The notes: generated by a model from the letters alone, not told the origin. A DNA stretch of 64,000 bases from an uncultured Pelagibacteraceae bacterium (GCA_902630945.1 CACOWV010000001.1:16196-80195); one strand, 5' to 3'. Counted from the first letter of the stretch, positions 19,483 through 30,592 are shown. Program-made: numbers and translations.

Positions 19483-20934
19483 TCAGTTTAGCCACTTGTA
19501 CTTATCTATATAATGTCTAATTAGTCCTCGATAAGGATCATATTTTTTTCTATCATATTTATCTATACTGCCTCTTATTTGGATATTGCTAGCAGTTGAT
19601 ATTAGAAGATCCTTTCTTTTGTGAAAGTTCAATATACTTTCAGACCATTCTAAATTACAAAATGAATAAATCTTTTTTGAAATATCACTTATATTATTAG
19701 TCAATTCGTCAAGTTCAATATTAAGAATTTTTTTAGGATATTTTTTTTTATAATATTCGATTATTCTTAAATAATTGTCTGTATAGGTAATAATATCCTT
19801 AATTGAATGGGTCCAAGAAAGTTTAGATAATGACTGTTTGTAAATTGCAATTATATTATCATTTATATTTCTAGTTGTATTGATAAAGACTGCTTGTGGA
19901 AAAATTTTTAGGATTACTTCAATATAAAAAAAATTTTCTAGTGATTTGTCAACAAATGAGTCATTATTTTTATGTAAGTTTTTGCTTTCAAATATCTTTA
20001 AAATTTTATGTTCGATAGATTTTAAATCTATAATAAAATTATTTTGATCTGAAAAACCTTTGGCAATAATACCATTAAAAATATTTGACTCACCTAGTGA
20101 TACAATTTTTTTTTTTCCAGATGTTAATAATGCTTCAGTAACAGTCGATCCAGATCTCGGTAATCCAATAATAAAAATTGGTTTGAAATTTTTCAATTTA
20201 CTACTATCAATGAAATTAGAAAATTTAAAATTATCATGTTTTTTTGTTATAACTTCATTCCAATAATTTAAAGTTTTTTTATTAATATTTTTCATAGATT
20301 CAAAAGAGAGCTCGTTTGCTTTTTTTAAAAATTCTATTTCACGAGAAAAATTATTTTTTTTTTTTTCATATTCAGCAAGTAAAAAATATCCGTACGCTAT
20401 TTCTAATGTTTCATTTTTTTTATTACTCATTAGTCTTAATAGATATTCTATTTTTTTATCATCAATAAAATTTTTATCTATTCGACTTAAATTAAAATAA
20501 ATAGATATTCTTTCTGGTGATAATTCTATTGCTTTTAAGTAAAACTTTTTTGAATTTTTTAAATCACCTATATTTTGATAAAATATAGCTAAATTTACTA
20601 TTACTAATAAGTAATCTTTTTTTAAATTAAAAGATTTTAAATAAAATTTTTCTGCTTTAATTAGATTTCCTTCTTTCAAAAAAATATTAGCTAGATTATT
20701 TAAAACAATATAATTTTTATCATTTATTTTAAAACATTTTTCCAAATATTTTTTTGCATCTTGAAAATTTTTAAGTCCATCATAAGCAAGATATAAAGAA
20801 TAATAAAGTTTAATGTCTATTTTAATATTTTTTGAAACTTTTAGAAAATTCAATAAAAGATCTTTTGCCTCAGAGTAGCTCTTATTTTCCAATAAAGAGG
20901 ATGCTTTTCTGATAATCTCCAATTGATTACTCAT
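19483..20934 (-). CDS. TPR repeat / sulfotransferase family protein
   Basis: N-terminal TPR repeats, then FIIGLPRSGSTVTEALLTS PAPS-binding loop and sulfotransferase C-terminus. Confidence 0.88.
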   Translation of the reverse strand: MSNQLEIIRKASSLLENKSYSEAKDLLLNFLKVSKNIKIDIKLYYSLYLAYDGLKNFQDAKKYLEKCFKINDKNYIVLNNLANIFLKEGNLIKAEKFYLKSFNLKKDYLLVIVNLAIFYQNIGDLKNSKKFYLKAIELSPERISIYFNLSRIDKNFIDDKKIEYLLRLMSNKKNETLEIAYGYFLLAEYEKKKNNFSREIEFLKKANELSFESMKNINKKTLNYWNEVITKKHDNFKFSNFIDSSKLKNFKPIFIIGLPRSGSTVTEALLTSGKKKIVSLGESNIFNGIIAKGFSDQNNFIIDLKSIEHKILKIFESKNLHKNNDSFVDKSLENFFYIEVILKIFPQAVFINTTRNINDNIIAIYKQSLSKLSWTHSIKDIITYTDNYLRIIEYYKKKYPKKILNIELDELTNNISDISKKIYSFCNLEWSESILNFHKRKDLLISTASNIQIRGSIDKYDRKKYDPYRGLIRHYIDKYKWLN

Positions 20935-20977
20935 TTTAAACTAATTATTTTTAGACATTATTAGACAATTATATATA

Positions 20978-21628
20978 TTGATAGAAAAAATGAAGCTTCC
21001 AAATAAGATCCCTGTTTTTCCATTAAGTAATTTTATAATTTTTCCCAAAACTACAGTCCCTCTAAATATTTTTGAACCGAGGTACATTGATATGATTAAT
21101 GATAGTATGAAAACAAATAAGTTTATAGGTATGATACAACCAAAAAATTCAAAAAATGACTTTCAATCAAAAATTCAATTATATGATATTGGTTGTTTGG
21201 GAAAAATAATAAGCTTTAAAGAAGCTGAAGACGGTAGATTTTTGATCGAACTAAAAGGTTTGATTAGATTTCAAATTTTAAAAGAGATTCAAACACAAAA
21301 AAAATACCGTGAATTTGAGGTATCTTTTGATGATTATCATGAAGATATGGTTGAAAAAAAAATAAATCTTAAATTTTCTGATTTAGAATTAATCTTTAAA
21401 GATTTAAAAAATTTATTTGAAAAAAGAGGTTTTATTATTAATTGGAAAGAACTAGAAAAACAAAGTTTAGATGAAACGATAAATGCACTTGCCATGGCCT
21501 CACCTTTTACATTGGAGGAAAAACAAGTTCTTCTTGAAGCAAAGAACCTAGATATTCGAAAAACTAAAATTTCAGAAATATTAACAACATATACATTTGA
21601 TCAATTCAACAATAATACTATTCAGTAA
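20978..21628 (+). CDS. LON peptidase substrate-binding domain protein
   Basis: IPVFPLSNFIIFPKTTVPLNIFEPRYIDMINDSM. Confidence 0.92.
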   Translation: MIEKMKLPNKIPVFPLSNFIIFPKTTVPLNIFEPRYIDMINDSMKTNKFIGMIQPKNSKNDFQSKIQLYDIGCLGKIISFKEAEDGRFLIELKGLIRFQILKEIQTQKKYREFEVSFDDYHEDMVEKKINLKFSDLELIFKDLKNLFEKRGFIINWKELEKQSLDETINALAMASPFTLEEKQVLLEAKNLDIRKTKISEILTTYTFDQFNNNTIQ

Positions 21629-21630
21629 TT

Positions 21631-22695
21631 TTAAATTGATATTCCACTATCTGCTAATTTAGTAAAAAAATTGTTAGCAGATTTATTTTTTCCAAAAAAC
21701 TGCAATGATTTACTTAAAATTTTATTATTCATTCTACTTTCCAAATTAAAAAATTCATACACAAAATCTACACCTGTAGAAAAAAGATAATTTTTATGTT
21801 TAGTTTTTCTTTCAAAATCCTCACAAATTGAAGAGTTTAATTCTAGACCGTGATTTAATTTAAATTCAATTAAATCCATTAAACATTTAATATCTCTAAT
21901 AGTCATATTAAAACCTTGTCCAGCTAGAGGATGAAGCTTATGCAGTAAATCACCAAAAGCCATAATATTTTTGTAGTGATAATTTCTTAAATTAAGCGAA
22001 TTTAATTCAAAATTTGATATTTGATTAATTTTGAGAATTGAATATTTCTTATTATATCTTTTTATTAAAGATTTTATTTCTAAATCTTTTGTTCCTCTCG
22101 CTGAATAAACTACTGATGTTTTATAATCTGAAATTGGTAAAAATGCTAATGGTCCTTTTTTTGTGAAGATTTGTACAGCTGTTTTATTTTCTGAAATTTT
22201 TTTATGATCTATTATAGCAGTATGTGCATAACTGCTGTATTTTTTCTCTAACCTTTTATAGAAATATTTTTTGCTTAATAGGTTATTTCGTTCACAATTT
22301 ATAATCAACTTATAATCATTTATAGATTTTAATTGACCCTTTTTTTTGTAAAAAAATTTGTCTTTTTCAAGTGATGACTTTAAACTCTTATATAAATCAA
22401 AATTTTTGACAATTGAAAAAAGATTTTCATTTTTTTTTTCAAAATTTAAAATTTTTTCATTTTTTAAATTATCTGAATAGATTTCAATCTTGTTTATATT
22501 CCACAATAATTTTTTTAAATTGAGAATATTTTTATTAAAGAAATCAATATTAGCTTGTGAAATACCAATTGTCCTTGATTTGTTTATTTTGAGTTTTCCT
22601 TGATTAGAATAAAAATCTACATATATACCTTTATTAACTAAAGCTTTTGCTAACGTTATACTTACCAAACCACCACCAACTATACATACGTTCAT
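21631..22695 (-). CDS. FAD-dependent monooxygenase, UbiH/UbiF-like
   Basis: MNVCIVGGGLVSITLAKAL, MAFGDLLHKLHPLAGQGFNMTIRDI; start refined from ORF track. Confidence 0.85.
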   Translation of the reverse strand: MNVCIVGGGLVSITLAKALVNKGIYVDFYSNQGKLKINKSRTIGISQANIDFFNKNILNLKKLLWNINKIEIYSDNLKNEKILNFEKKNENLFSIVKNFDLYKSLKSSLEKDKFFYKKKGQLKSINDYKLIINCERNNLLSKKYFYKRLEKKYSSYAHTAIIDHKKISENKTAVQIFTKKGPLAFLPISDYKTSVVYSARGTKDLEIKSLIKRYNKKYSILKINQISNFELNSLNLRNYHYKNIMAFGDLLHKLHPLAGQGFNMTIRDIKCLMDLIEFKLNHGLELNSSICEDFERKTKHKNYLFSTGVDFVYEFFNLESRMNNKILSKSLQFFGKNKSANNFFTKLADSGISI

Positions 22696-22725
22696 AATAA
22701 TTTTAATTTTAACAATAAAAATTAG

Positions 22726-24849
22726 ATGATACAAAGTGATAAATTTGATTCATCAAATATGGATATAAAAAAAATAGCCAATTCTGTTATTACTTTTACA
22801 ATTAAACGATTAATTGAGATTGCAGGTGTTATTATTTCTTTATTAGGTGTGTTGCTATTAGTTTCTTTAATCACTTATTCACCAGATGATCCAAATTTTA
22901 TTTTTCCTGACAACACAGAAATTAAGAATTTACTAGGTATTAGGGGAAGCTATATATCTGATTTATTTTTACAATCGGTTGGCCTTATTTCTTATTTAAT
23001 CTCAATAACATTTGTATTAACTGGAATTTCTATTTTTAAAAGAAAAAACTTTTTTTTAATTATTGAAAATATCTTTTACACAATACCTTATTGTCTTTTA
23101 GGATCTTTATTTTTGGATTATTTTTATAAAAATGCTTTTGAATTATATATCAATGGTAATGGAGGATTTATTGGTGGTTATCTAAATAAAACAATTTTAA
23201 CTAATATTATCAACTCAAATGAAACTGTATTCTATTACATTCTAACAATTTTTATTACTATTTTCTTTTTACTTAGTATTAATTTTCATCCAAAAAATTT
23301 TTATTTATCTTTAAAAAAGATATTATTATCCCTTTTCAAAAAAAATGAAAAAAACTACACAGATAAAAATGAAATAATAAATGAATATATCCCCCAAGAA
23401 GAAATTAAAAATTTAATTCAAGAAGATTTGCCATTTATAAAAGCAGAAAGGTCACAAAATTTAAACAAAAAAATTTTTGAATTGCCATCTGTTTCCTTGT
23501 TAAATATTCCAGCAAAAAAAGAAAAGAGCAATTTAAAGAATAATGAAAACAGCGATCCTACCTTTTTAGAAAAAATTCTTTTAGATTTTGGAGTGGATGG
23601 GAAGATCAAAAAAGTAAGCCAAGGTCCTGTTGTTACATTAAATGAGTTCGAACCAGCTGCTGGTGTTAAAATTTCAAAAATAGTAAATCTATCTGATGAC
23701 ATAGCAAGAAATACCAGCTCAGAGTCCGCTCGTATTTCAACTATACCAGGACGAAACACAGTTGGAATTGAGCTACCCAATCTTTCAAGAGAAAATGTTT
23801 GCTTAAGTGAAATTCTTAATGAAAAGAATTTCAAAAACAAAGATATAAAATTACCAATTGCTCTTGGAAAAAATATATCTGGATCCCCTGTGATTGGAGA
23901 TTTAGGATCTATGCCTCACTTACTTATAGCGGGTACAACTGGCTCTGGAAAATCAGTTTGTATTAATACAATTATTTTATCACTCTTATACAGACACACT
24001 CCTGAAAAATGTAAATTTATTTTAATTGACCCAAAGATGCTTGAATTATCAACGTACGAAGGAATACCACATTTGCTCTGCCCTGTAATAACCGAAGCAA
24101 AAAAAGCTGCTTCAGTTTTAGGGTGGGTAGTAAAAGAAATGGAGAGTAGATATAGATTAATGACAAAAGAGGGAGTGAGAAATATTGATGGTTATAACAA
24201 TAAACACAAACTTCCAATGCCATTTATAGTAGTTGTTGTTGATGAAATGTCTGACTTGATGCTAGTTGCTGGAAAAGAAATTGAAAATTATATTCAAAAG
24301 TTATCACAAATGGCTCGTGCAGCAGGTATACATATAATTATGGCTACTCAACGTCCCAGTGTTGATGTAATAACTGGAACTATCAAAGCAAATTTTCCAA
24401 CCCGTATTTCTTTTCAAGTTACATCAAAAATCGATAGCAGAACAATTTTAGGTGAACAAGGTGCAGAGCAATTATTAGGTAAGGGGGATATGTTGTATAT
24501 GTCTTCTGCAAATCGAATAGTCAGAATTCATGCACCATTTGTCTCTGATGTTGAAATAGAGAAAATAAATAATTTCTTAAGATCTCAAGCAGAGCCAGAT
24601 TACGTTGATGAGATATTAAACTTTGTTGATGAGAAAGAAATTAATGAAACTTCAAAAAATCAAGAGGATAAAGATGATCTTTATCAAACAGCAGTAGAAA
24701 TAATTAAATCTGAAGGTAAAGCATCAACATCATTTCTCCAAAGAAAACTTCAGATTGGTTACAATCGTGCTGCAAGAATAATTGATATGATGGAAGCAGA
24801 AGGAATAGTAAGTAAAGCTAATCATGTTGGAAAACGTGATGTTCTTTAA
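22726..24849 (+). CDS. ftsK: DNA translocase FtsK/SpoIIIE
   Basis: N-terminal TMs, AGTTGSGKSVCINTIILSLLYRHTPEKCKFILIDPKMLELS, C-terminal gamma-like wHTH. Confidence 0.97.
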   Translation: MIQSDKFDSSNMDIKKIANSVITFTIKRLIEIAGVIISLLGVLLLVSLITYSPDDPNFIFPDNTEIKNLLGIRGSYISDLFLQSVGLISYLISITFVLTGISIFKRKNFFLIIENIFYTIPYCLLGSLFLDYFYKNAFELYINGNGGFIGGYLNKTILTNIINSNETVFYYILTIFITIFFLLSINFHPKNFYLSLKKILLSLFKKNEKNYTDKNEIINEYIPQEEIKNLIQEDLPFIKAERSQNLNKKIFELPSVSLLNIPAKKEKSNLKNNENSDPTFLEKILLDFGVDGKIKKVSQGPVVTLNEFEPAAGVKISKIVNLSDDIARNTSSESARISTIPGRNTVGIELPNLSRENVCLSEILNEKNFKNKDIKLPIALGKNISGSPVIGDLGSMPHLLIAGTTGSGKSVCINTIILSLLYRHTPEKCKFILIDPKMLELSTYEGIPHLLCPVITEAKKAASVLGWVVKEMESRYRLMTKEGVRNIDGYNNKHKLPMPFIVVVVDEMSDLMLVAGKEIENYIQKLSQMARAAGIHIIMATQRPSVDVITGTIKANFPTRISFQVTSKIDSRTILGEQGAEQLLGKGDMLYMSSANRIVRIHAPFVSDVEIEKINNFLRSQAEPDYVDEILNFVDEKEINETSKNQEDKDDLYQTAVEIIKSEGKASTSFLQRKLQIGYNRAARIIDMMEAEGIVSKANHVGKRDVL

Positions 24850-25396
24850 TCTAAAAATCTTTTATTTTCTTATATTTTTAATTTTATCTTCTAAAGTAAT
24901 TGCAAATGAAAAAGATGGTATAATTCAAAATTTAGAAAATATTCAAAATATCACTTTTGATTTTGAGCAAAATATAAATGGAAAAATTGAAAATGGTAAA
25001 TGTACTATTGAATATCCAAAAAAAATAAACTGTAAATATAATCTTCAAAATAACAAAGTTTTAATTTCAAATGGGAGATCTATTGTAATAAAAACGTCCA
25101 ATAGTTTTTATATTTATCCAATAGAAAAAACTCCTTTAAATCTTATTTTAGATAAAAAATTTATATTAAAAAAAATATCGAATTTAAGTGCGAGGATCAT
25201 AGAAAATAAATATGTTAATTTTAAATTTTCTGAAAACGACAACGAAATAAATCTTTTTTTCGATAAAAAAACATTTAATCTAATAGGCTGGCAAACACTC
25301 GATATATATCAAAATTTAAGTATAACATATTTGAATTCAATAATAAAAAACCAAAAACTTGAAAAAAATTTATTTAAATTACCAAACCAAAATTAA
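24824..25396 (+). CDS. lolA: outer-membrane lipoprotein carrier protein LolA-like
   Basis: signal peptide, ITFDFEQNINGKIENGKCTIEYPKKINCKY; conserved ftsK-lolA neighbourhood. Confidence 0.8.
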   Translation: MLENVMFFNLKIFYFLIFLILSSKVIANEKDGIIQNLENIQNITFDFEQNINGKIENGKCTIEYPKKINCKYNLQNNKVLISNGRSIVIKTSNSFYIYPIEKTPLNLILDKKFILKKISNLSARIIENKYVNFKFSENDNEINLFFDKKTFNLIGWQTLDIYQNLSITYLNSIIKNQKLEKNLFKLPNQN

Positions 25397-25397
25397 A

Positions 25398-25901
25398 TTA
25401 AATAGTCACTGTTTCTTTTTTAAAAATTTTCATTCCTCTTGAAATGTAATTGTCTAATGCATTTTTATGATCTAATGAGCATGTATGAACGCATACTCTT
25501 TTGGCTTCCTCTAAAAAAGAGTTCTTGATTGCTGAAGATAAAAGATATGATCCTAATTTTTGATTTTGATATTCTTCTAACAAGCCTAGATAAGCTATTT
25601 CAATTTCATTTTTATCAGAATGTAAAATTAATTCGAAATAACCTGCTAAATCATTCTTTGCAGTTAATACATATGTTTTTACGTTTTTATTAGACACATA
25701 TTCAATCCAACTTCTATCGCTCCATTCTAATCTATCGATCCAATTGTGTTTTTTGCCAACTTCTTTATAAAAAAATTTATTTAATTGAAAGTTTGCTGGT
25801 TGTATAAATTTTATTTTATAATCTTCTGAAGGAGAATGAGACTCTCTTAATTCCTCAAGAGAATTAATTTCTAGATAATTTCTTTCAATTTGTTTATTCA
25901 C
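25398..25901 (-). CDS. GNAT family N-acetyltransferase
   Basis: IEIAYLGLLEEYQNQKLGSYLLSSAIKNSF acetyl-CoA binding motif. Confidence 0.85.
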   Translation of the reverse strand: MNKQIERNYLEINSLEELRESHSPSEDYKIKFIQPANFQLNKFFYKEVGKKHNWIDRLEWSDRSWIEYVSNKNVKTYVLTAKNDLAGYFELILHSDKNEIEIAYLGLLEEYQNQKLGSYLLSSAIKNSFLEEAKRVCVHTCSLDHKNALDNYISRGMKIFKKETVTI

Positions 25902-26263
25902 TCAACCATTCTTCCGACTTTTTCACCGCCAAATAAATGAAAATGTAAATGAGGTACTTCTTGACCTCCATTGTCACTAATGTTAGCCAAAGCTCTATAG
26001 CCTTTGCCATTTTCAACTGAAATACCTAATTTTTTTGCAACAATGTTAATTCCTCTAATTAATCCCACTATCTCATCTGGGTTAGCATTTAAGCTAAAAT
26101 CATCTAAATCAATATACCTACCCTTTGGTATAACTAATGCATGAATTTTTTTTTGAGGGTTAATATCATGAAAAGATAAAACAAAACTATCTTCGTAAAT
26201 TTTTTTACAAGGTATTTCACCTCTAAGAATTTTTGCAAAAATATTATTATCATCATATTCCAT
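25898..26263 (-). CDS. HIT family protein (HINT-like)
   Basis: FAKILRGEIPCKKIYEDSFVLSFHDI and HLHFHLFGG HIT triad. Confidence 0.94.
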   Translation of the reverse strand: MEYDDNNIFAKILRGEIPCKKIYEDSFVLSFHDINPQKKIHALVIPKGRYIDLDDFSLNANPDEIVGLIRGINIVAKKLGISVENGKGYRALANISDNGGQEVPHLHFHLFGGEKVGRMVE

Positions 26264-26285
26264 AGAATTATTATATATTTATTAG

Positions 26286-27143
26286 CTAATTTTTCTCAAT
26301 AAAAATTATCTCGGAAATATTGATTTTATTTTCGATATAATTTCCTTTTTCAATATATATATTTTTTATCATTTTATTCATTATTTCTGCTTCTCTATCA
26401 GAGATATATTGTATTTTTTTAATATTATTATCTTTTATTGAAATTATTATTTCTTTTGCCCCAAACTTTAAATTATCTGGATTTAAATGCAAAGCTGATA
26501 AATATTGAGAGCTATCTTCAATAATATAGATACCGCTTTTTTTAAGTTTTTTAAAAAAATTATTAAAAGTAATTATTTGATCTTTTATATTATGACTTCC
26601 GTCATCTATTATTATATCAAATTCCTCATTCAAAAAAACACTCAGTCTTTCCAGAATGTCATTAGATTGTGTATCTACATAAATTGGTCTTATATTTTTT
26701 GAATATACTTTTAATTGAAATGGATTTATATCTGCACAAATAATCTTTGGTGTATCAAAATAATTAAAAAAGCTCGCTGTAGCTGCACCTCTTAAACTGC
26801 CAATCTCTAAAATATTTAAATCTCTTAAATTCTTATATTTCGAGAGATACTTTTCATAAAAAGGAGAATAATTATGCCCATTAATTTTTTCATTATTTAT
26901 TACAAATTTTGAAGCTTTATCTGAATTAAATTTAATAAACAAATCATCAAAACTTGTTTTCCTATCAATCTTTTCTTTCTGATCTAAATTATTTTTGCCC
27001 AAAGAAAAAAGTTCACGACATTTATTTAAAATAAACTTATATGGGTAATTAAATAATTTCCTAAAAGCTTTAAAATATTTTTTTTTGGCCAGGTCTACTT
27101 TGATCGATTGAATATAAGAAAAAAAAAAATCTTTTAGTTTCAT
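26286..27143 (-). CDS. class I SAM-dependent methyltransferase-like protein
   Basis: LNILEIGSLRGAATASFFNYF...DIIIDDGSHNIKDQIITFNNFF. Confidence 0.75.
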   Translation of the reverse strand: MKLKDFFFSYIQSIKVDLAKKKYFKAFRKLFNYPYKFILNKCRELFSLGKNNLDQKEKIDRKTSFDDLFIKFNSDKASKFVINNEKINGHNYSPFYEKYLSKYKNLRDLNILEIGSLRGAATASFFNYFDTPKIICADINPFQLKVYSKNIRPIYVDTQSNDILERLSVFLNEEFDIIIDDGSHNIKDQIITFNNFFKKLKKSGIYIIEDSSQYLSALHLNPDNLKFGAKEIIISIKDNNIKKIQYISDREAEIMNKMIKNIYIEKGNYIENKINISEIIFIEKN

Positions 27144-27154
27144 TGATCCATAAA

Positions 27155-27370
27155 TTATTTTTGTTCAAGCCCAAACTTAATGTATTTATACCAAGCTCTT
27201 TCATGAAAATAGTATAAGAACATTTTTGTAATTACTTCCATTCCTGCTATAGCCCCAGCCCAATTCCATTCACCAGTTATAAACCAGGCTATTATAAACG
27301 TATCGGTGGTTGCAAGAACTCTCCATGTTAAAGTTTTTGCAATATGCCTTTTCTTGGTTACATGTTTCAT
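27155..27370 (-). CDS. DUF2061 domain-containing membrane protein
   Basis: RHIAKTLTWRVLATTDTFIIAWFITG...YYFHERAWYKI-like DUF2061 pattern. Confidence 0.9.
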   Translation of the reverse strand: MKHVTKKRHIAKTLTWRVLATTDTFIIAWFITGEWNWAGAIAGMEVITKMFLYYFHERAWYKYIKFGLEQK

Positions 27371-27382
27371 GCGTCATCCTTT

Positions 27383-27655
27383 CTATTTTCTCCTTTTTTT
27401 AAGTTCATCCATTACATCTTCAATTCTTATATCGTTTGCTTCTAAATAAACGATTAGATGATAAAGAACGTCCGCACTTTCATGTATCTTATTGGTATCT
27501 TTTTCTACAGCCTCAATAAGTTCATTAATTTCCTCTAGTACTTTTGCTTTACTTAAAGAATTATCCTTAAGTAACTTGTTTGTATATGAACCATCAATTG
27601 GTTTTTCTTTTCTTTCCCTAATAATTTGAATTAAATTGTTTAGAGTATCAAACAT
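27383..27655 (-). CDS. hisE: phosphoribosyl-ATP pyrophosphatase
   Basis: EEINELIEAVEKDTNKIHESADVLYHLIVYLEANDI. Confidence 0.94.
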   Translation of the reverse strand: MFDTLNNLIQIIRERKEKPIDGSYTNKLLKDNSLSKAKVLEEINELIEAVEKDTNKIHESADVLYHLIVYLEANDIRIEDVMDELKKRRK

Positions 27656-27656
27656 A

Positions 27657-28412
27657 CTAAATTCTAACAGGTATTCCTTTTGAGTCCAAATAATCCTTGG
27701 CTTCTTTTACAGAGTGTTTTCCATAATGAAATATAGAAGCTGCTAAAACTGCACTAGCTTTTCCCAATTTAATTCCATCAACAAGGTGATCTAAATTGCC
27801 CACGCCACCTGATGCAATAATAGGAATATTTACCTTGGATGAAATTTTAGACATTAATTCAATATCATAACCAGCTTGTGTTCCATCTCGGTCCATTGAA
27901 GTAACTAACAGCTCTCCTGCACCATTTTTTTCCATTTGCTTTGCATACTCCAATGCATCAATGCCGCTGTTATTTCTTCCACCATGAGTAAATACTTCCC
28001 ACTTATCTCCATTTTTTTTTGCATCAATTGCAACTACAATACATTGGGATCCAAATTTTTTTGAACTATCAATAACTACTTTTGAATTTTCAACTGCAGC
28101 AGTATTAATTGAAACTTTATCTGCACCACAATTTAGTAACTTGTTGATATCTTCAACACTCCTTATACCGCCACCGACAGTTAAAGGCACAAAACATTCC
28201 TTTGAAGTTTTTTTTACAACTTCATAAATAGTATCTCTATTTTCATGTGAGGCTGTAATATCAAGAAAGCAAATCTCATCTGCCCCGCCATCACTATAAA
28301 TTTTTGCTTGCTCTACAGGGTCTCCTGCATCTTTTAAATCAATAAAGTTAATACCCTTAACAACACGACCATTTTTAACGTCTAAACAAGGAATTATTCT
28401 ATATTTAAGCAT
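27657..28412 (-). CDS. hisF: imidazole glycerol phosphate synthase subunit HisF
   Basis: [39 protein letters not shown]. Confidence 0.98.
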   Translation of the reverse strand: MLKYRIIPCLDVKNGRVVKGINFIDLKDAGDPVEQAKIYSDGGADEICFLDITASHENRDTIYEVVKKTSKECFVPLTVGGGIRSVEDINKLLNCGADKVSINTAAVENSKVVIDSSKKFGSQCIVVAIDAKKNGDKWEVFTHGGRNNSGIDALEYAKQMEKNGAGELLVTSMDRDGTQAGYDIELMSKISSKVNIPIIASGGVGNLDHLVDGIKLGKASAVLAASIFHYGKHSVKEAKDYLDSKGIPVRI

Positions 28413-29121
28413 CTTCTTTTACCATTTCTTCTAATTTAATATCACCATCATAGATAGCTTTACCAACTATTATACCTTCAACATTTTTTAAATTCTTTGC
28501 CTTTTTAATATCTTCTATTGAAGAAACACCACCAGATATTATCACAGGGCAATTTGAAATCTCGGCAACTTTTGATGTCTCATCGAAATTTGGACTTTGT
28601 TTCATACCATCTCGATTGATATCGGTATAAATCAATCTACTAACACCATAATTGTTAACTTCCTTTAAATAATCTAGAGCTAATTGGTTAGAATTTTCTT
28701 TCCATCCAGATATTGACAAATACCCATCTTTAGCATCCAAGCCTAGAGCAATTTTATTTGGAAATTTTTCACATGCTTCTTTTAAAAATTTTTTATCTCT
28801 TATAGCAGCACTTCCTAAGATTACTTTCTCAACTCCAGCATCGATATATTTTTGAATACTACTAGAATTTCTGATACCACCGCCCACCTCAATCTCTAAA
28901 TTAAATTTACCAACTATATCTTTAATAATATCTAAATTTACTGTTTCACCAGTTAAAGCACCATCTAAATCAACAATGTGTAAATTTTTAAATCCGTAAT
29001 CTTTATATTTCCCAGCTTGTTCAACTGGAGACATTTCGTACTCAGTTTTATTATTAAAATCTCCTTTAACTAATCTTACACACTTTTTATCTTTAATATC
29101 TATTGCAGGAAATATTTTCAT
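28405..29121 (-). CDS. hisA: phosphoribosylformimino-5-aminoimidazole carboxamide ribotide isomerase
   Basis: [43 protein letters not shown]; start refined. Confidence 0.97.
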   Translation of the reverse strand: MKIFPAIDIKDKKCVRLVKGDFNNKTEYEMSPVEQAGKYKDYGFKNLHIVDLDGALTGETVNLDIIKDIVGKFNLEIEVGGGIRNSSSIQKYIDAGVEKVILGSAAIRDKKFLKEACEKFPNKIALGLDAKDGYLSISGWKENSNQLALDYLKEVNNYGVSRLIYTDINRDGMKQSPNFDETSKVAEISNCPVIISGGVSSIEDIKKAKNLKNVEGIIVGKAIYDGDIKLEEMVKEDA

Positions 29122-29312
29122 TTTTCTTTGTTCTTTCTTTTTTCTTTTCTCCAAAGAATAAAAAATAATAAGATTAAAGCTGGTTGTAGAATAACAAATA
29201 TGACAATGTTAGCTAGATAATAACCAAATCCAAATTCCCCAGGAGCGCCTCCTATCACTTGAAGAATATAAACGCAGAACATAAAAAAATCTGTAATAAT
29301 TTTTTCAAACAT
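29118..29312 (-). CDS. small membrane protein inside his operon
   Basis: 64 aa, two TM segments, basic C-terminus; between hisH and hisA. Confidence 0.6.
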   Translation of the reverse strand: MFEKIITDFFMFCVYILQVIGGAPGEFGFGYYLANIVIFVILQPALILLFFILWRKEKRKNKEK

Positions 29313-29313
29313 T

Positions 29314-29940
29314 TTAAATTTTTATAAAGTTTTCAATAATTTTTAATCCCAATTTATCACTCTTTTCAGGGTGAAATTGGGTTCCAAAAATATTTTCTTT
29401 TTCAACAGAGCAAACAATATTTGATGAATAATCTGTTGTTGCTGAAACTACTTTTTTATCAACTGGTACAAATTCATAACTATGAACAAAATACATATGA
29501 GAATTATTTTCTATATCTTTAAAAATTTTACTATCTTTAACAATATTGATTTGGTTCCAGCCAATATGAGGAAGTTTAAATTTTCCACCTTGATTATCTA
29601 TTTTCGAAACTTTACCTGAAATCCATCCTAACCCCTTAGTCTCAGTTTCTTCATAGCCAACATCAGCAAACATCTGCAAACCAACACAAATTCCAAGAAG
29701 AGGTTTTTTATTGGTCATTACAAATTCGTTAAGTGTTTCTTTTAGACCATCAATATTGTTTAAAGCTTCTACACAGCTTTTAAATGAGCCCTGCCCAGGT
29801 AAAACCACTTTATCACTTAATTTGATCTTATTTAAATCTGAGGTAACTTCGATATTTACTTTGTCTTTAGCAACTTCTTTAAAAGAGTTTATTACCGAGC
29901 TTATATTGCCCGAGTTGTAATCAACGATTGTAACTTTCAT
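29314..29940 (-). CDS. hisH: imidazole glycerol phosphate synthase subunit HisH
   Basis: VDYNSGNISSVINSF, LLGICVGLQMF, GTQFHPEKS. Confidence 0.97.
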   Translation of the reverse strand: MKVTIVDYNSGNISSVINSFKEVAKDKVNIEVTSDLNKIKLSDKVVLPGQGSFKSCVEALNNIDGLKETLNEFVMTNKKPLLGICVGLQMFADVGYEETETKGLGWISGKVSKIDNQGGKFKLPHIGWNQINIVKDSKIFKDIENNSHMYFVHSYEFVPVDKKVVSATTDYSSNIVCSVEKENIFGTQFHPEKSDKLGLKIIENFIKI

Positions 29941-29945
29941 TAATT

Positions 29946-30536
29946 TTATAATGAGCCTTTAGTAGAAGGAATTGATTTACTATTCCTGGGGTCTATCTCT
30001 AATGCAGTTCTTAATGATCTTGCAAGTCCTTTAAAACAAGACTCAATAATATGGTGACTGTTATCACCATAAATATTTTCAACGTGTAAAGTAATTCCAG
30101 CGGCTTGGGAAAAAGCTTGAAACCATTCTTTAAATAATTCTGTATCCATTTCTCCAAGCTTTTCGACTTTAAGATTAACTTTCCAAATTAAATAGGGTCT
30201 ATTCGAAATATCAATTGCAACACGTGATAAAGTTTCATCCATTGGGATCATTGCGTGAGCATATCTTCTAATTCCAACAGATTTTTTCAAGGCTTTTTTT
30301 AAAGCCTCACCGATTGCAATCCCAGTGTCTTCAGTTGTGTGGTGAAGATCGATATGCGTATCTCCTTTAGCTTTTAGGTTCATGTCGATTGAAGAATGTT
30401 TAGATAATTGTTCAAGCATGTGGTTAAGGAAACCTATGCCTGTGTCAATTTTGTATTTACCTTTGCCATCAATGTTCAAATCAACACTAATACTTGTCTC
30501 TTTGGTTTTTCTGCTAATTTTGCCTTTACGTTTCAT
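29946..30536 (-). CDS. hisB: imidazoleglycerol-phosphate dehydratase
   Basis: [52 protein letters not shown]. Confidence 0.98.
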   Translation of the reverse strand: MKRKGKISRKTKETSISVDLNIDGKGKYKIDTGIGFLNHMLEQLSKHSSIDMNLKAKGDTHIDLHHTTEDTGIAIGEALKKALKKSVGIRRYAHAMIPMDETLSRVAIDISNRPYLIWKVNLKVEKLGEMDTELFKEWFQAFSQAAGITLHVENIYGDNSHHIIESCFKGLARSLRTALEIDPRNSKSIPSTKGSL

Positions 30537-30592
30537 ATTTAAAAATAGGTATACATATATTATCCAATTATGGCAATAATACTAAACTTGGA

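Noticed and set aside
23418-23840. 140-aa minus-strand ORF within ftsK
   Set aside because: Antisense to conserved FtsK motor domain, no recognisable domain.
30217-30232. CACGTG in hisB as second parS
   Set aside because: Flanks (CAACACGTGATA) do not match TGTTTCACGTGAAACA.
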